Shown: positions 6,475 through 6,570 of the stretch, piece after piece | Layout of the letters: the number at the start of each line of letters is the position of its first letter | Numbering within the stretch: position 1 is the first letter of the stretch | Assembly (NCBI GenBank): GCA_900768625.1 | Contig: CAAGDO010000166.1 | Span: 1 to 6,570, forward strand | DNA from: Bacteroidaceae bacterium | Lineage (GTDB): Bacteria; Bacteroidota; Bacteroidia; Bacteroidales; Bacteroidaceae | DNA: 6,570 nt | Direction: 5' to 3' | Notes under the pieces: model-generated | Database searches by the model: none | Told to the model about the DNA's origin: nothing | What the model saw: only the letters and a program-made list of their open reading frames with translations | Position numbers and translations under genes: made by a program

Positions 6475-6570
6475 ATGAGTTTTACATTGAATGTGCGTTA
6501 TCGGGATGCAGCTGTTTTCTTCGGGGGAAGGAACAAAGCGGGCTATGTGACTGAGAACGAAGGAAACAGA
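6475..6570 (+). CDS. Possible start of a downstream gene, cut by window end
   Basis: An ATG at 6475, 36 nt after the previous stop, opens a frame of 32 codons (MSFTLNVRYRDAAVFFGG and on) with no stop before the window edge. The other two + strand frames both contain stops in this stretch. No promoter or ribosome binding site stands out, and the peptide matches no family I recognise. The short length means chance is a real alternative. Confidence 0.35.
   Translation, partial: MSFTLNVRYRDAAVFFGGRNKAGYVTENEGNR

Noticed and set aside
1..6570. CRISPR array, tRNA or rRNA genes
   Set aside because: No regularly spaced short repeats and no recognisable tRNA or rRNA sequence were seen on either strand.

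Overview
The window looks like chromosomal DNA of a Bacteroidales bacterium, plausibly a Prevotellaceae or Bacteroides relative. This rests on four things: a consensus Bacteroidetes promoter (TTG-N19-TATATTTG), starts without clear Shine-Dalgarno sequences, two type II signal-peptide lipoproteins, and protein families typical of the order (a PG_1098-like THUMP-like methyltransferase, an AAA-ATPase/PD-(D/E)XK protein, and a DUF4369-thioredoxin-like lipoprotein). The species cannot be named from the sequence alone.

Layout: All four complete genes are on the + strand. A class I SAM-dependent methyltransferase (189-1373) is followed by an AAA-ATPase/nuclease-fold protein (1483-3051) that has its own strong promoter and a hairpin leader. 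After a 400-bp non-coding stretch comes a highly codon-biased lipoprotein with an OmpA-like segment and C-terminal TPRs (3452-5152). It ends at a strong intrinsic terminator (5318-5346). A second lipoprotein (5422-6438) joins a DUF4369 domain to a thioredoxin-like domain whose CxxC cysteines are missing. A reading frame that stays open to the window edge starts at 6475.

The most unusual structure is a pair of inverted repeats, 1-166 and 3211-3376. They match without gaps at 154 of 166 positions and enclose the methyltransferase and AAA-ATPase genes. The right copy can be seen whole as a 193-bp element (3211-3403). It has 18-bp terminal inverted repeats (17/18), nested inner stems, a side hairpin and a GTGTAGC-GA-GCTACAC hairpin in a 71-bp core that is identical in both copies. 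It resembles a MITE-like or large-hairpin mobile repeat. The left copy runs off the window start. The two copies lie 22 bp and 48 bp upstream of the methyltransferase and lipoprotein start codons, so they probably form part of those leaders. The pair may mark a composite mobile unit, a segment able to invert, or two independent insertions; the window alone cannot decide.

The four genes do not form an obvious pathway. The methyltransferase is probably a cytoplasmic nucleic-acid enzyme, the AAA-ATPase belongs to a family of unknown role, and the two lipoproteins act in the cell envelope and are transcribed separately.
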